From the NCBI GenBank assembly GCA_964565715.1, contig CAZMGG010000014.1, positions 1 through 64,000 of the forward strand: a DNA stretch of 64,000 bases. Reading direction: 5' to 3'. Every line of letters begins with the position of its first letter. Positions within the stretch are counted from its first letter, which is position 1. This document shows, in pieces, positions 24,944 through 33,681 of this stretch. The notes below the pieces were generated by a model. The model was not told where the DNA came from, made no database searches, and saw only the letters and a program-made list of their open reading frames with translations. Position numbers and translations under genes: made by a program. The stretch comes from CAZMGG01 sp964565715 (GTDB lineage: Bacteria > Planctomycetota > UBA1135 > UBA2386).

Positions 24944-25641
24944 CCAGCGACGGCGGCGCCAGCAGCACCGGCAAGGGCGAGGCCACCAAGGCCCGCATCG
25001 TCGAGGCCGCCCTGGCCCTGTTCCGCGAGCACGGCTACGAGGCGACCACGATGCGGATGGTGGCCGATCAGGCCTCGGTCTCGCTCGGCAACGCCTACTA
25101 CTACTTCGCCAGCAAGGACGACCTGCTGCAGGCGTTCTATCACGAGATCCACGAGGCCCACGTCACAGCGGCGGCGCCGCGCCTGCGGCAGGCCCGCACG
25201 CTCTCCGACCGGCTGGGCGCGGTGATCGAGACGAAGCTGGAGGTGATCGAGCCCTACCATCACTTCGCGGCCCTGCTGTTCCGCAGCGCCGCCGATCCGG
25301 CGAGCCCGCTCAATCCGTTCCATCCCGCCGCGGCGCCGGTGCGGCAGGAGGGCGAGGCGATGTTCGCCGAGGCGCTGGCGGGCGCCGATGTGCGGGTGCC
25401 GAAGGGCCTGCGGGCCGAGCTGCCGACGCTGTTGTGGACCTGGTCGATGGGCCTCGTGCTCTACTGGATCCACGATCGCTCGCCGGAGCGGGCGCAGACC
25501 CGGAAGCTGGCGCAGCACTCGCTGGGCCTCGTGGTGCAGTGCATCCGACTGGCCAGCAACCCCCTGCTGCGGCCGTTGCGCAAGCGCGTGCTGGCGATGC
25601 TGCGCGACCTGGCGCTCGGCGCTTCGCCGGCCGATGCCTGA
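24940..25641 (+). CDS. TetR/AcrR-family transcriptional regulator
   Basis: A 233-residue repressor. The helix-turn-helix is at about residues 15-60 (TKARIVEAALALFREHGYEATTMRMVADQASVSLGNAYYYFASKDDLLQAFY), with the usual recognition helix VSLGNAYYYF. The ligand-binding part is rich in aromatic and hydrophobic residues (LLWTWSMGLVLYWIHD), fitting a lipophilic ligand; this is inference. It closes the operon 24127-25641. The two operators in the divergent region 24032-24126 are the natural candidates for its binding sites, implying autoregulation and control of the YndJ/DUF1990 gene. Confidence 0.93.
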   Translation: MTSDGGASSTGKGEATKARIVEAALALFREHGYEATTMRMVADQASVSLGNAYYYFASKDDLLQAFYHEIHEAHVTAAAPRLRQARTLSDRLGAVIETKLEVIEPYHHFAALLFRSAADPASPLNPFHPAAAPVRQEGEAMFAEALAGADVRVPKGLRAELPTLLWTWSMGLVLYWIHDRSPERAQTRKLAQHSLGLVVQCIRLASNPLLRPLRKRVLAMLRDLALGASPADA

Positions 25642-25692
25642 CCGGCAGTTGGTGCTTGTGCCGGCAGCGGCGGCGCGGAACATGCCGGCGCC

Positions 25693-27006
25693 TTGACGTC
25701 CACCCGCCGCCGCACGTTCCTCGCCCTCGCCATCGCGGCCAGCACCGTGGCCGGTGGCCTGCGCGGCCAGGATACGCAGGAGACCGGCCGCGAGAACCGC
25801 GCCCAGGAACCGGGCCGGCGGCCGCCCGGCGTGCCGCGCGAGCAGATCGCCGCCGGCGGCTGGCCGATCCTGGAGTGGCGGCACGCGAGCGGTGACTGGG
25901 GCGGCCTGCGGTCGTGGCTGGAGGAACGCGGCGTCGTGCCGGAGCTGTTCCTCACCACCGACGGCTCGGTGGTGGCGAGCGGCGGCGCCGACTCCGGCGG
26001 CACCGCGCTGCGCAGCCTGTTCGACGCGACGGTGACGCTGGACGGCGAGAAGCTCCTGGGCTGGCGCGGCAGCCGCTTCTTCGCCGACTTCCAGGTGCAG
26101 CGCGGCACCAACGGGTCGACCGACGCCGGCGACCTGCAGGCGTTCTCCAACATCGACGGCGACGATCGCAGCCAGCTCGCCAAGGTGTGGTACGAGCAGG
26201 TGCTGTGGGATCGGCTGCTGCGGGTGAAGGTCGGCAAGGCCGACGCCAACACCGACTTCGCCTACGTCGAGCACGGCTTCCGGCTGCTCAACTCGTCGTT
26301 CGGCTACTCGCCGACGATCCTGGGCTTCCCGACCTATCCGGATCCGAGCTTCGGCGCCGCCGCGTTCGTGCGGCCCGGCGGCGGGGTGTACTGCGGCGGT
26401 GGCCTCTACGACGGCGCGGCGCAGTCGGGCTTCAAGACCGGGCAGCGGGGCCCGGACACGCTGTTCGGCGCGCCCTCGGACCTGTTCGCCATCGCCGAGG
26501 CGGGGCTGCGCTGGCGCGGGGCGGACGGCGCGCGGCCGGGGCGGCTCGGCATCGGCGGCTGGCGGCACACGGGCGACTTCGCGCGGTTCCAGGGCGGCGT
26601 CGAGAACGGTACCGACGGCGTGTACGCGGTGCTGGACCAGCTGCTGTGGACGCCCGAGGACCGCGGCGACAGCGCACGCGGGCTCGGCGGCTTCGTACAG
26701 GTCGGGATCGCCGACCAGGACGTGAGCCCGGTGGACTGGCATCTGGGCTGTGGCCTGTCGTGGACCGGGCCGTTCGCCAGCAGGCCCGACGACGCGGTGG
26801 GCCTCGGGCTCAGCTACGCCAGCTTCAGCGACGCGCCTGGTGCAGGCCTGAAGGGCGACGGCGAACTGGCGGTGGAGGCGTTCTACACGTGGAGCGCCAC
26901 GCCCTGGGTGCGGATCAAGCCCGACGTGCAGTGGATCCGCGATCCCGGCGGCGCAGGGCTCGACGACGCCCTGGTGCTGACGTTGCGGGTGGCGATCACG
27001 TTCTGA
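25693..27006 (+). CDS. OprB-family carbohydrate porin
   Basis: A 437-residue outer-membrane porin with a signal peptide (residues 1 to about 26, ending GGLRGQ). The OprB signature is at residues 62-75, GDWGGLRSWLEERGV, and the family's KVGKADANTDFAYVEHG and LGFPTYPDPSFGAA segments follow. The chain ends with alternating strands and a terminal Phe (LRVAITF), the usual barrel signal. OprB proteins pass sugars across the outer membrane. Only the TTG at 25693 gives an intact signal peptide. It follows the tetR gene by 51 nt but is probably a separate unit. Confidence 0.88.
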   Translation: MTSTRRRTFLALAIAASTVAGGLRGQDTQETGRENRAQEPGRRPPGVPREQIAAGGWPILEWRHASGDWGGLRSWLEERGVVPELFLTTDGSVVASGGADSGGTALRSLFDATVTLDGEKLLGWRGSRFFADFQVQRGTNGSTDAGDLQAFSNIDGDDRSQLAKVWYEQVLWDRLLRVKVGKADANTDFAYVEHGFRLLNSSFGYSPTILGFPTYPDPSFGAAAFVRPGGGVYCGGGLYDGAAQSGFKTGQRGPDTLFGAPSDLFAIAEAGLRWRGADGARPGRLGIGGWRHTGDFARFQGGVENGTDGVYAVLDQLLWTPEDRGDSARGLGGFVQVGIADQDVSPVDWHLGCGLSWTGPFASRPDDAVGLGLSYASFSDAPGAGLKGDGELAVEAFYTWSATPWVRIKPDVQWIRDPGGAGLDDALVLTLRVAITF

Positions 27007-27024
27007 GGGTGCGGGCCCCGGCGG

Positions 27025-28740
27025 TCACGTCGAGAGACGGGCGACCTGCCAGATCGCCTGAGCCTGCCTGGCGAGCCATCGCTGGTGATCAGCGATCTGC
27101 TCTGGAGCCCACTCCTCGCAGTTGGCGATCCGCCGGGTCGTCGCGAACTCGCTCTCCCGGTAGACGGCCCGCTTCTCCTCATAGGTGGCGTTGCCGAGCC
27201 GCTGGTTGACCTTGCTGCCCAGGAGCGCCATGTTGCCGATGCGGTAGACGTAGGCATCCGCATCCACGGCGCTGAAGCCCTCCCACCCGGCACCCGGATT
27301 CTGGGGCAGAACATGCTCGAGGCTCAGCGAGTCACTGTCCTCCAGGATGTCGGCGCGGCCGCTCACATGGTGCTCGATCTCGCATAGAAGATAGCGGACG
27401 ATACGTGCGTTGCGGGGCTGCCGCGTCTGGAATGCCTTCTCTGCGAAGGCCGCCCTGAATACGCCGTCATTGGGATACACCTGCCGGAGGTAATCGATGA
27501 CATCACCCGGATCGGCCATCGACCCTTCGGTGATTCCGACAGCAGCGGCATTGTAGGCCCGCTCCTGCTCACCAGTGCTGTAGCCACAGATCACGTTGTA
27601 CCGGAAGGATACGATGACGCACGCGCGAAGGACCGCCAGGAAGGCGGCATCATCGAATCGACGCCTGGCAGCGATGAGCATGCCATACGGCCGCGTAACC
27701 CCGAACAGACGCAACCTCGAGGCAAGGATCTTGTGCTCGGGAGGCCAGGATGATCCCTCGGGGGAGCGGAGAGCCAAGTAGTGATCAAGGTCCTCCTCCA
27801 TGTCCCGAAGGAGGCTGAACACAGCCTCCCGATCGCGGATGCCCGCCCGGATCGTCTTGAAGAGGGTGGGGTCGCGCGCCAGGTCATGCCGGCTGTTCCA
27901 GTGGATCCGCAGGAACTCCGGGAAGCTCTCCGCCCCGAGGCGGCCCACCAGGGTCTCCCAGCGATCTTCGAGGGCACCGATGTCGTGGGCGGAGGCATCG
28001 GCGCGATCCAGGAGGGAGAACAGCCAGTTCTTCAGCAGATCGGTGGCGGACAGACGCACTCCACGAGCATTCAATGTCTCGAACACTCGGTAGGCATTCA
28101 ACTCGTCGGTCACCGTGATGACCGTGAAGAACAGGCGATCGGACGCGGCCTCCAGGAACGACGCCAGATCCCTGCCGATGTCGGCGCCACCCCCCACATG
28201 CGCGGCAACCTTGCGGTCGAACCACTCGAAGGCGCGCCTGAGGAGGTTCTCTGACGCCCTGAAGCCGCGCTGCGGCAGGTGACCCAGGGGAACGAGGTGG
28301 TTCTTCCAGTATCCATCGTTGTTGCGGTTCAGGGTCAGCTTTGGCCTGGCAACCAATGTGACCGGGTCCAGGAAGCCGATGTAACTGTTGCGCAACTGCT
28401 CGGCGCGACGCCTGTTGTCCTCAGGAGCGACCCCGGCATCGATCAGCCTCTCGAGCCCCTTCAGCACCGCCAGTGCGAGGATGCTGATGGTGGTGAGTCG
28501 CTGCTGCCCGTCGATCACATCGAACGTCTTGTCGTCAGACGACTGCAGCACGAGGTATCCCATGTAATGGCCCTGCCCATCTCCCTCACCGATGGCATCG
28601 AGCAGATCGCGCCACAGATCCTCCCACTCGTCCTCACCCCGGCTGTAGTCGCGCTGGAAGGGCGGGATGCGATAAGTGAGCCCGTTGCCGATCAGTTTCC
28701 TGAACGTGTTGTTCTCGGTCTTGAAGTTCGTGGAAGCCAT
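27025..28740 (-). CDS. DUF262/DUF1524 protein, GmrSD-like type IV restriction candidate
   Basis: A 571-residue protein with the GmrS-like DUF262 domain at the N terminus (IPPFQRDYSRG near residue 26; DGQQRLTT near 76, the NTP-binding/cleavage motif) and the GmrD-like DUF1524 HNH-type domain at the C terminus (LEHVLPQNPG near 476, with His, then GNMALL). GmrSD enzymes cut modified, chiefly glucosylated, phage DNA using NTP hydrolysis. This gene is solitary, with no methylase or modification gene beside it. Its codons end in A or T much more often than its neighbours, a sign of horizontal transfer. A TATCCT box ends 12 nt before the ATG at 28740. Confidence 0.88.
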   Translation of the reverse strand: MASTNFKTENNTFRKLIGNGLTYRIPPFQRDYSRGEDEWEDLWRDLLDAIGEGDGQGHYMGYLVLQSSDDKTFDVIDGQQRLTTISILALAVLKGLERLIDAGVAPEDNRRRAEQLRNSYIGFLDPVTLVARPKLTLNRNNDGYWKNHLVPLGHLPQRGFRASENLLRRAFEWFDRKVAAHVGGGADIGRDLASFLEAASDRLFFTVITVTDELNAYRVFETLNARGVRLSATDLLKNWLFSLLDRADASAHDIGALEDRWETLVGRLGAESFPEFLRIHWNSRHDLARDPTLFKTIRAGIRDREAVFSLLRDMEEDLDHYLALRSPEGSSWPPEHKILASRLRLFGVTRPYGMLIAARRRFDDAAFLAVLRACVIVSFRYNVICGYSTGEQERAYNAAAVGITEGSMADPGDVIDYLRQVYPNDGVFRAAFAEKAFQTRQPRNARIVRYLLCEIEHHVSGRADILEDSDSLSLEHVLPQNPGAGWEGFSAVDADAYVYRIGNMALLGSKVNQRLGNATYEEKRAVYRESEFATTRRIANCEEWAPEQIADHQRWLARQAQAIWQVARLST

Positions 28741-28752
28741 CGCTGGCGGCAC

Positions 28753-28758
28753 AGGATA
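28753..28758 (-). promoter_or_regulatory. Putative -10 box TATCCT before the DUF262/DUF1524 gene
   Basis: On the minus strand GTATCCTG ends 12 nt before the ATG at 28740, suggesting a very short leader. Confidence 0.35.
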
Positions 28759-28844
28759 CCGCGTGGGACTCGCAGCGCCCCGTACCAACCACAGCCGCAG
28801 CACCTGCAACGGCCCGACTCCTGGCACTCGACGAACCAAGCAAA

Positions 28845-28850
28845 TAAGGT
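28845..28850 (+). promoter_or_regulatory. Putative -10 box TAAGGT before the terpenoid-cyclase-fold gene
   Basis: The hexamer sits in the AT-rich CAAATAAGGT and ends 11 nt before the ATG at 28862. Confidence 0.35.
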
Positions 28851-28861
28851 CGGGGGTCGCC

Positions 28862-29974
28862 ATGCTGCCAGCCAAAGCCATCCTCCCGACGGCGCTGACC
28901 ATCACGTTCACCGCCGTCCTGGCGGCGCAGGATCCGCCCGATCTGCCGCCGGCCATCAACACCGCGGTGGGGCTCGGTGGACCGCCGCCGAAGGAGGTGA
29001 CCGACGCGATCGAGAACGGGCTGCGGTGGCTGGCGCAGCACCAGCACGCCGATGGCAGCTTCCCGGCGGACCGGCCCGAGCGCACCGTGGCCAGCACGGC
29101 GTTGGCGATGCTGGCGTTCCTCGGCGACGGCAACACCCTGCGGGCGGGGCCCCATCGCGAACCGGTCAAGAAGGCCACCACGTGGCTGCGGGCGCAGCAG
29201 GATGAGCAGGGCCGGTTCGGCACCGGCGAGCATCCCGACCAGATCGTCGATCAGGCCATCGCCGCGTGGGCGATGAGCGAGGCCTACGGGCTGTCGCAGT
29301 ACCGCATCCTGAAGAAGAGCACGCAGCTCGGCATCGACTGGCTGGTGCGGCAACGCCAGGACTCGGGCGGCTGGGGCCATGCCGGCCAGGACGCCAACAC
29401 GGTGGCGACGCTGTGGGCGGTGGCCGCCTGCGCTTCGGCGGCGAACTTCGAGCTGAGCGTGCCCGACGACTGGAACCGGCGCGCGATCGCGTTCGTCGCC
29501 GAGCGCACCCACAGGAAGGGCCGCATCGGCTTCACGCGGAAGGGCGAGCCGCTGCAGCGCGCCGAGCCCGGCGACCAGGCCCGCTTCGCGCCAGAACACA
29601 CCGAGCTGCCGACGGCGGCGGGCCTGCTGATCCGCTACTTCGCCAACGATGCACCAGCGCCGCGGGCGATCGAACCGCAGACCCTGCTGCTGCTGGCGAG
29701 CCCGCCGCGGTGGGATCCGCCGGGCGCCATCGACCCGACCTACTGGCTGTTCGCCACCTTTGCCCTCTACCAGCACGGCGGGCTGGCCTGGCGGAAGTGG
29801 CAGGAGGCGCTCCGCACGACGGTGCTGCCGCGCCAGATCCAGGCGGAAGGGCCGACCCAGGGCTCCTGGGACCCGGTCGGCGCCTTCGGCGGCCAGGGCG
29901 GCCGGGTCTACGCCACGGCGGCCATCGTGCTCTGCCTCGAGGCGGTCGCGCGCTATCCGCAGAAGGTGCGCTGA
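28862..29974 (+). CDS. Secreted terpenoid-cyclase / prenyltransferase-fold protein
   Basis: A 370-residue exported protein with a signal peptide (to about residue 24, VLAAQ) and an alpha/alpha-toroid fold like squalene-hopene cyclase repeats. Repeat signatures are LRWLAQHQHADGSFPA near 55, ATTWLRAQQDEQGRFG near 110, GIDWLVRQRQDSGGWG near 160 and a final QGSWDPVG near 335. It has no DXDD acid motif, so cyclase activity is unlikely. Secreted planctomycete proteins of this kind are common and of unknown role; substrate binding or protein scaffolding is possible. The ATG at 28862 gives the signal peptide directly. Confidence 0.82.
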   Translation: MLPAKAILPTALTITFTAVLAAQDPPDLPPAINTAVGLGGPPPKEVTDAIENGLRWLAQHQHADGSFPADRPERTVASTALAMLAFLGDGNTLRAGPHREPVKKATTWLRAQQDEQGRFGTGEHPDQIVDQAIAAWAMSEAYGLSQYRILKKSTQLGIDWLVRQRQDSGGWGHAGQDANTVATLWAVAACASAANFELSVPDDWNRRAIAFVAERTHRKGRIGFTRKGEPLQRAEPGDQARFAPEHTELPTAAGLLIRYFANDAPAPRAIEPQTLLLLASPPRWDPPGAIDPTYWLFATFALYQHGGLAWRKWQEALRTTVLPRQIQAEGPTQGSWDPVGAFGGQGGRVYATAAIVLCLEAVARYPQKVR

Positions 29975-30066
29975 CCGCCGCCCACGCCCCTGCCGCGGGT
30001 GTGCGGTGGACCGCCACATTTCACGCAAACCGCCGGGCGTGCCGATGCAGGAGCGGTCGGGCCTCC

Positions 30067-30072
30067 TACAAT
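30067..30072 (+). promoter_or_regulatory. Putative -10 box TACAAT before the first DUF1501 gene
   Basis: TACAAT, followed by CCCGG, lies 28 nt before the ATG at 30101, giving a leader of about 20 nt. It would drive the operon 30101-37993. Confidence 0.4.
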
Positions 30073-30100
30073 CCCGGCCTTCCGCTGCCCACGGATCTCC

Positions 30101-31390
30101 ATGCCCCTGACGACTCGGCGCTCGTTCCTGCGCGGTTCCCTGGCCGGTCTCGGCGTCGGCTGCCTCGGCCCGACGTCGCCCCGACTGCTGTTCGGCGGCC
30201 TCGGCGCGCGACGCGGCGACGCGCCGTGCCAGGCGGTGATCCAGATCCACCTGGCCGGCGGCCTCACCCACCTGGACACCTTCGATCCGAAGCCCGAGGC
30301 GCCGGTGGAGGTGCGCGGCCCGTTCGGCACGGTGCCGACGAAGCTCGACGGCGTCCTGTTCGGCGACACCCTGCGCCGCACGGCGCAGATCGCCGACCGG
30401 ATCACGGTGATCCGCTCGATGACGCACACCGAGGCGGACCACGATCGCGGCACCCACAGCATGCTGACCGGCTTCCAGCCGAGCCCGGCGATCACCTATC
30501 CGAGCCTCGGCGCGGTGGTGGCCCACGAGCTGGGCGTGCGCAACGACCTGCCGCCCTACATCTGCGTGCCGCAGGTCGGCACCCAGTTCCAGGGCACCGG
30601 CTACCTGGGCTCGGCGCACGGTCCGTTCAGCGTCGGCGGCAATCCATCGGCGGACCGCTTCCGGGTCCGCGACCTGAGCGCGCCGCGGGACATCGACGCG
30701 GAACGGCGCGAGCGGCGCAAGGGGCTGCTGCACGACCTGGACGCCGGCTTCGGCGAGCTCGGCCACGCCGACGTGGTGCAGGCCAGCGAGGCGTTCTACC
30801 GGCAGGCCTGGGCGCTGATCGAGTCGCCGGCGGCGAGGGATGCGTTCGATCTCGGCAAGGAGCCGAACGAGCTGAAGGACCGCTACGGCCGCCGTTCGCT
30901 GGGCATGAGCTGCCTGCTGGCGCGTCGGCTGGCCCAGGCCGGCGCGCGCTACGTGGTGGTGAACTTCGGCGGCTTCGACCACCACAGCCAGATCGGCCGT
31001 GACCTGCCCGGCCGGATGAACGAGGTGGACCAGGCATTCGCCGCACTGGTGGCCGATCTCGACAGCAGCGGCCTGCTGGCCACCACCATGGTGCTGCTCA
31101 CCACCGAGTTCGGCCGCACGCCACGGCTGAACGGCGACGCCGGCCGCGATCACTGGCCCCGTGCGTTCTCGGTGGCGCTCGCCGGCGGCGGCGTGCGGCG
31201 CGGCCACGTGCACGGCAGCAGCAACGCGACGGGCGCCGAGCCGGAGACCGATCCGGTGCATCCGGCCGATCTGACGGCCACGGTGTTCACGCAGCTCGGC
31301 ATCGACCCGGAGAAGAAGCTGCTGGCGCCGGGCGACCGGCCGATCGACCTGGTGCGCGAAGGCCGCGTGCTGCGCGAGGTGCTGGCCTGA
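30101..31390 (+). CDS. DUF1501 protein, Tat-exported sulfatase-like
   Basis: A 429-residue protein of a family that is greatly expanded in planctomycetes and has an alkaline-phosphatase/sulfatase-like fold. The twin-arginine signal TTRRSFLRG is at residues 4-12. Family features are LAGGLTHLDTFDPKPEAP near 50-66, RSMTHTEADHDRGTHSMLTG near 105-125, FGGFDHHSQI near 290 and TTEFGRTPRLNGDAGRDHWP near 333-352, which carry the probable metal ligands. It is the first gene of a four-gene operon with a PPC-domain protein, a PSD1-type protein and a cytochrome-like WD40 protein. The exact substrate is unknown. Confidence 0.9.
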   Translation: MPLTTRRSFLRGSLAGLGVGCLGPTSPRLLFGGLGARRGDAPCQAVIQIHLAGGLTHLDTFDPKPEAPVEVRGPFGTVPTKLDGVLFGDTLRRTAQIADRITVIRSMTHTEADHDRGTHSMLTGFQPSPAITYPSLGAVVAHELGVRNDLPPYICVPQVGTQFQGTGYLGSAHGPFSVGGNPSADRFRVRDLSAPRDIDAERRERRKGLLHDLDAGFGELGHADVVQASEAFYRQAWALIESPAARDAFDLGKEPNELKDRYGRRSLGMSCLLARRLAQAGARYVVVNFGGFDHHSQIGRDLPGRMNEVDQAFAALVADLDSSGLLATTMVLLTTEFGRTPRLNGDAGRDHWPRAFSVALAGGGVRRGHVHGSSNATGAEPETDPVHPADLTATVFTQLGIDPEKKLLAPGDRPIDLVREGRVLREVLA

Positions 31391-33681
31391 TGCGACGCCT
31401 GTTGCTGGCGCTGCCGTTCTCCCTGCTGCTCGGCGCCGCCCCACCCGGCCATCCCCCTGGCTACACGCCACGCATCACCGGGCTGTCCGCATGCGGCGGC
31501 CAGCGCGGCACCGAGGTCGAGCTCACGCTGCTGGGCCAGCGCCTCGACCAGCCCCAGGAGCTGATGCTGCTCCGCGACGGCCTGCAGGTGCTCGAACTCG
31601 CGGCGGCGAAGCCCGAGCGCTGCGCGGTGAAGCTCCGCATCCCTGCCGACTGCGCGCTCGGCGCCCACGGCTTCCGCCTGCGCACCGCCGAGGGCATCTC
31701 CAACCTCGTGCTGTTCCAGGTCGGCGCCCTGCCGGAGACGACGGAGCAGCGGTCCGGCGACGCGCCGCAGCCGCTGACCCTGCCGGTCTGCGTGAACGGC
31801 AGCCTGCAGCAGGACGCCACCGACCGCTACGCCATCGGACTGCCGGCCGGCGCCACCGTGCGCTGCGACCTGCAGGCGTTCCGCCTCGGCTTCTCGGCCG
31901 CCGACCTGGCGCTCCGCGTGCTCGGGCCCGACGGCCAGACGCTGGCCCATGCCGACGACTCGGTGCTCGGCCAGAAGGACCCGCTGCTGGCGTTCACCAC
32001 CACCACGGCCGGTGTCCACGAGGTCCACGTGCACGCCGCCTGGAGCGACGCGCAGAACACCGGCCCCTACCGGCTGCAGATCGGCCACTGGCGGCAGCCC
32101 GCGGGCGCGCTGCCCTGCGGCGGCTCGCCGGGCCAGACCCTCGAGGTGGAGCTGCTCGGCGCGGCGCCGGGCGCCCGCGCCAGCGTGACGCTGCCGCGCG
32201 ACGGCTCGGACATCTTCCGCTTCCACCCTGAGGACGAGAACGGTCCGAGCGCCTCCCCGATCCTGCTGCGCATCGGCGGTCCGCCCCCGCGTCAGCCGAC
32301 GCCCGGTGCCGACGGCCGGGCCATGCTGGAGCTGCCGGGCGCCGTGCATGCGGCGCTCACCGAACCGGGCACGCCCGCCCGCTGGTTCTTCCAGGCGCAG
32401 AAGGGCGCCGAGCTGGACTTCCGCGTCATCGCCCGTGCCCTGCGCTCGGCGATGGACCCGGTGCTGGTCCTGCGCGAGCAGAACGGCCGCTACATCACCG
32501 GCAACGACGACACTACGGGCATGGACAGCGTGCTGCGCTGGACCGCGCCCGCCGACGGCGTCTACCAGGTCGAGGTGCAGGACCTGCTGCGCCAGGCCGG
32601 CCCGGACCACTTCTTCCGCCTCGAGGTGGTGCCCCGGCGCAGCGGGCCCGGCGCCCGCATGGTCGTCGGCCGCACCGACGAACCGGTGCTGGCGGTGCCG
32701 CAGGGCGGCCGCGGCGCGCTGGTGCTGCAGGCCGACAACCTGGACGCCGATGCCGCCCTGGCGGCGCTGCACCTGCCCGACGGCGTGACCGCCCGCTTCG
32801 GCCCGGTGGTGAAGGGCAGCAACCTGCTGCCGCTCCTGCTGGAAGCCGCGCCGCAGGCGCCGCTGCAGGGCAGCAGCCTCGCCTTCGCGCTGCCCGGCGC
32901 CGGCGAAGAGGCGCCGCGGCCGCTGCCCTACCTGCAGGTGCTGCCGCTGGTCACCAGCCGCAACAACCAGCCGATCCTGCAGACCGCGCAGCGGAAGCTG
33001 CCGGTGGCGGTCACCTCGCCTTTGCCCTACGCGGTGACGATCGAGCCGCCCACGGCGCCGCTGGTGCGCGGCGCGCCCCTGGGCCTCGTGGTGCGGATCG
33101 AGCGCGCCGAGGGCTTCACCGGCGCGGTGCGCGTGCGCGCGCCATGGACGCCGCCGGGCGTGAGCGCCGGCCAGATCACCATCGACGGCAAGACCAGCAC
33201 CGGCGTGCTGCCGATCGAGGCCAGCACCAGCGCCACGCTCGGCGTGTTCCCGCTCACCGCCGTGGCGGCGGCGCAGATGGGGACCGGCATCGCCGAGCTG
33301 GCGGCGCCGTTCGCCGAGGTGCGGGTCGAGGAGCCTTGGATCACCGCCGAACTCGGCCGCGCCCGCGGTGAGCCTGGCACCAGGGCGGAGCTGCGGGTGC
33401 GCCTCACCCCGCAGCGCCCGACCGCCGGACCGGCCACCGTGCGCCTGCTGGGCCTGCCCCGCGGCGTCTCCGTCGCGGACGCGACCGTGCCGGCCGGCGC
33501 CGAGTCTTTGCTCCTGCCGCTGTCGTTCGAGAAGTCGGCACCGCCTGGCCGGCACCGTTCGTTCCTGCTGGAGCTGCGCGTGCCCACTGAACTGGGCGAG
33601 GCGGTGCATCGCTTCGGCGGTGGTGAGATCCGCATCGACCGGCCCGCCGCCGTGGCAACCGGCAAGGAGGAAGCGCGATGA
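31390..33681 (+). CDS. Large secreted planctomycete protein with PPC-like beta domains
   Basis: A 763-residue exported protein with signal MRRLLLALPFSLLLGAAPP. It has an IPT/TIG-like start (TPRITGLSACGGQRGTEVELTLLGQRL, near 25-55) and several pre-peptidase-C-terminal-like beta-sandwich repeats; one is QQDATDRYAIGLPAGATVRCDLQAF near 140 and another PARWFFQAQKGAELDFRVIA near 330. It is a regular neighbour of DUF1501 and DUF1549/DUF1553 genes in planctomycetes and probably forms an extracellular complex with them. The start overlaps the DUF1501 stop by one base (TGATG), and the stop overlaps the next start (ATGA). Confidence 0.78.
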   Translation: MRRLLLALPFSLLLGAAPPGHPPGYTPRITGLSACGGQRGTEVELTLLGQRLDQPQELMLLRDGLQVLELAAAKPERCAVKLRIPADCALGAHGFRLRTAEGISNLVLFQVGALPETTEQRSGDAPQPLTLPVCVNGSLQQDATDRYAIGLPAGATVRCDLQAFRLGFSAADLALRVLGPDGQTLAHADDSVLGQKDPLLAFTTTTAGVHEVHVHAAWSDAQNTGPYRLQIGHWRQPAGALPCGGSPGQTLEVELLGAAPGARASVTLPRDGSDIFRFHPEDENGPSASPILLRIGGPPPRQPTPGADGRAMLELPGAVHAALTEPGTPARWFFQAQKGAELDFRVIARALRSAMDPVLVLREQNGRYITGNDDTTGMDSVLRWTAPADGVYQVEVQDLLRQAGPDHFFRLEVVPRRSGPGARMVVGRTDEPVLAVPQGGRGALVLQADNLDADAALAALHLPDGVTARFGPVVKGSNLLPLLLEAAPQAPLQGSSLAFALPGAGEEAPRPLPYLQVLPLVTSRNNQPILQTAQRKLPVAVTSPLPYAVTIEPPTAPLVRGAPLGLVVRIERAEGFTGAVRVRAPWTPPGVSAGQITIDGKTSTGVLPIEASTSATLGVFPLTAVAAAQMGTGIAELAAPFAEVRVEEPWITAELGRARGEPGTRAELRVRLTPQRPTAGPATVRLLGLPRGVSVADATVPAGAESLLLPLSFEKSAPPGRHRSFLLELRVPTELGEAVHRFGGGEIRIDRPAAVATGKEEAR

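Noticed and set aside
28634..31471. 945-codon minus-strand frame across the terpenoid-cyclase and DUF1501 genes
   Set aside because: Composition is typical of antisense shadows and it crosses two well supported plus-strand genes.
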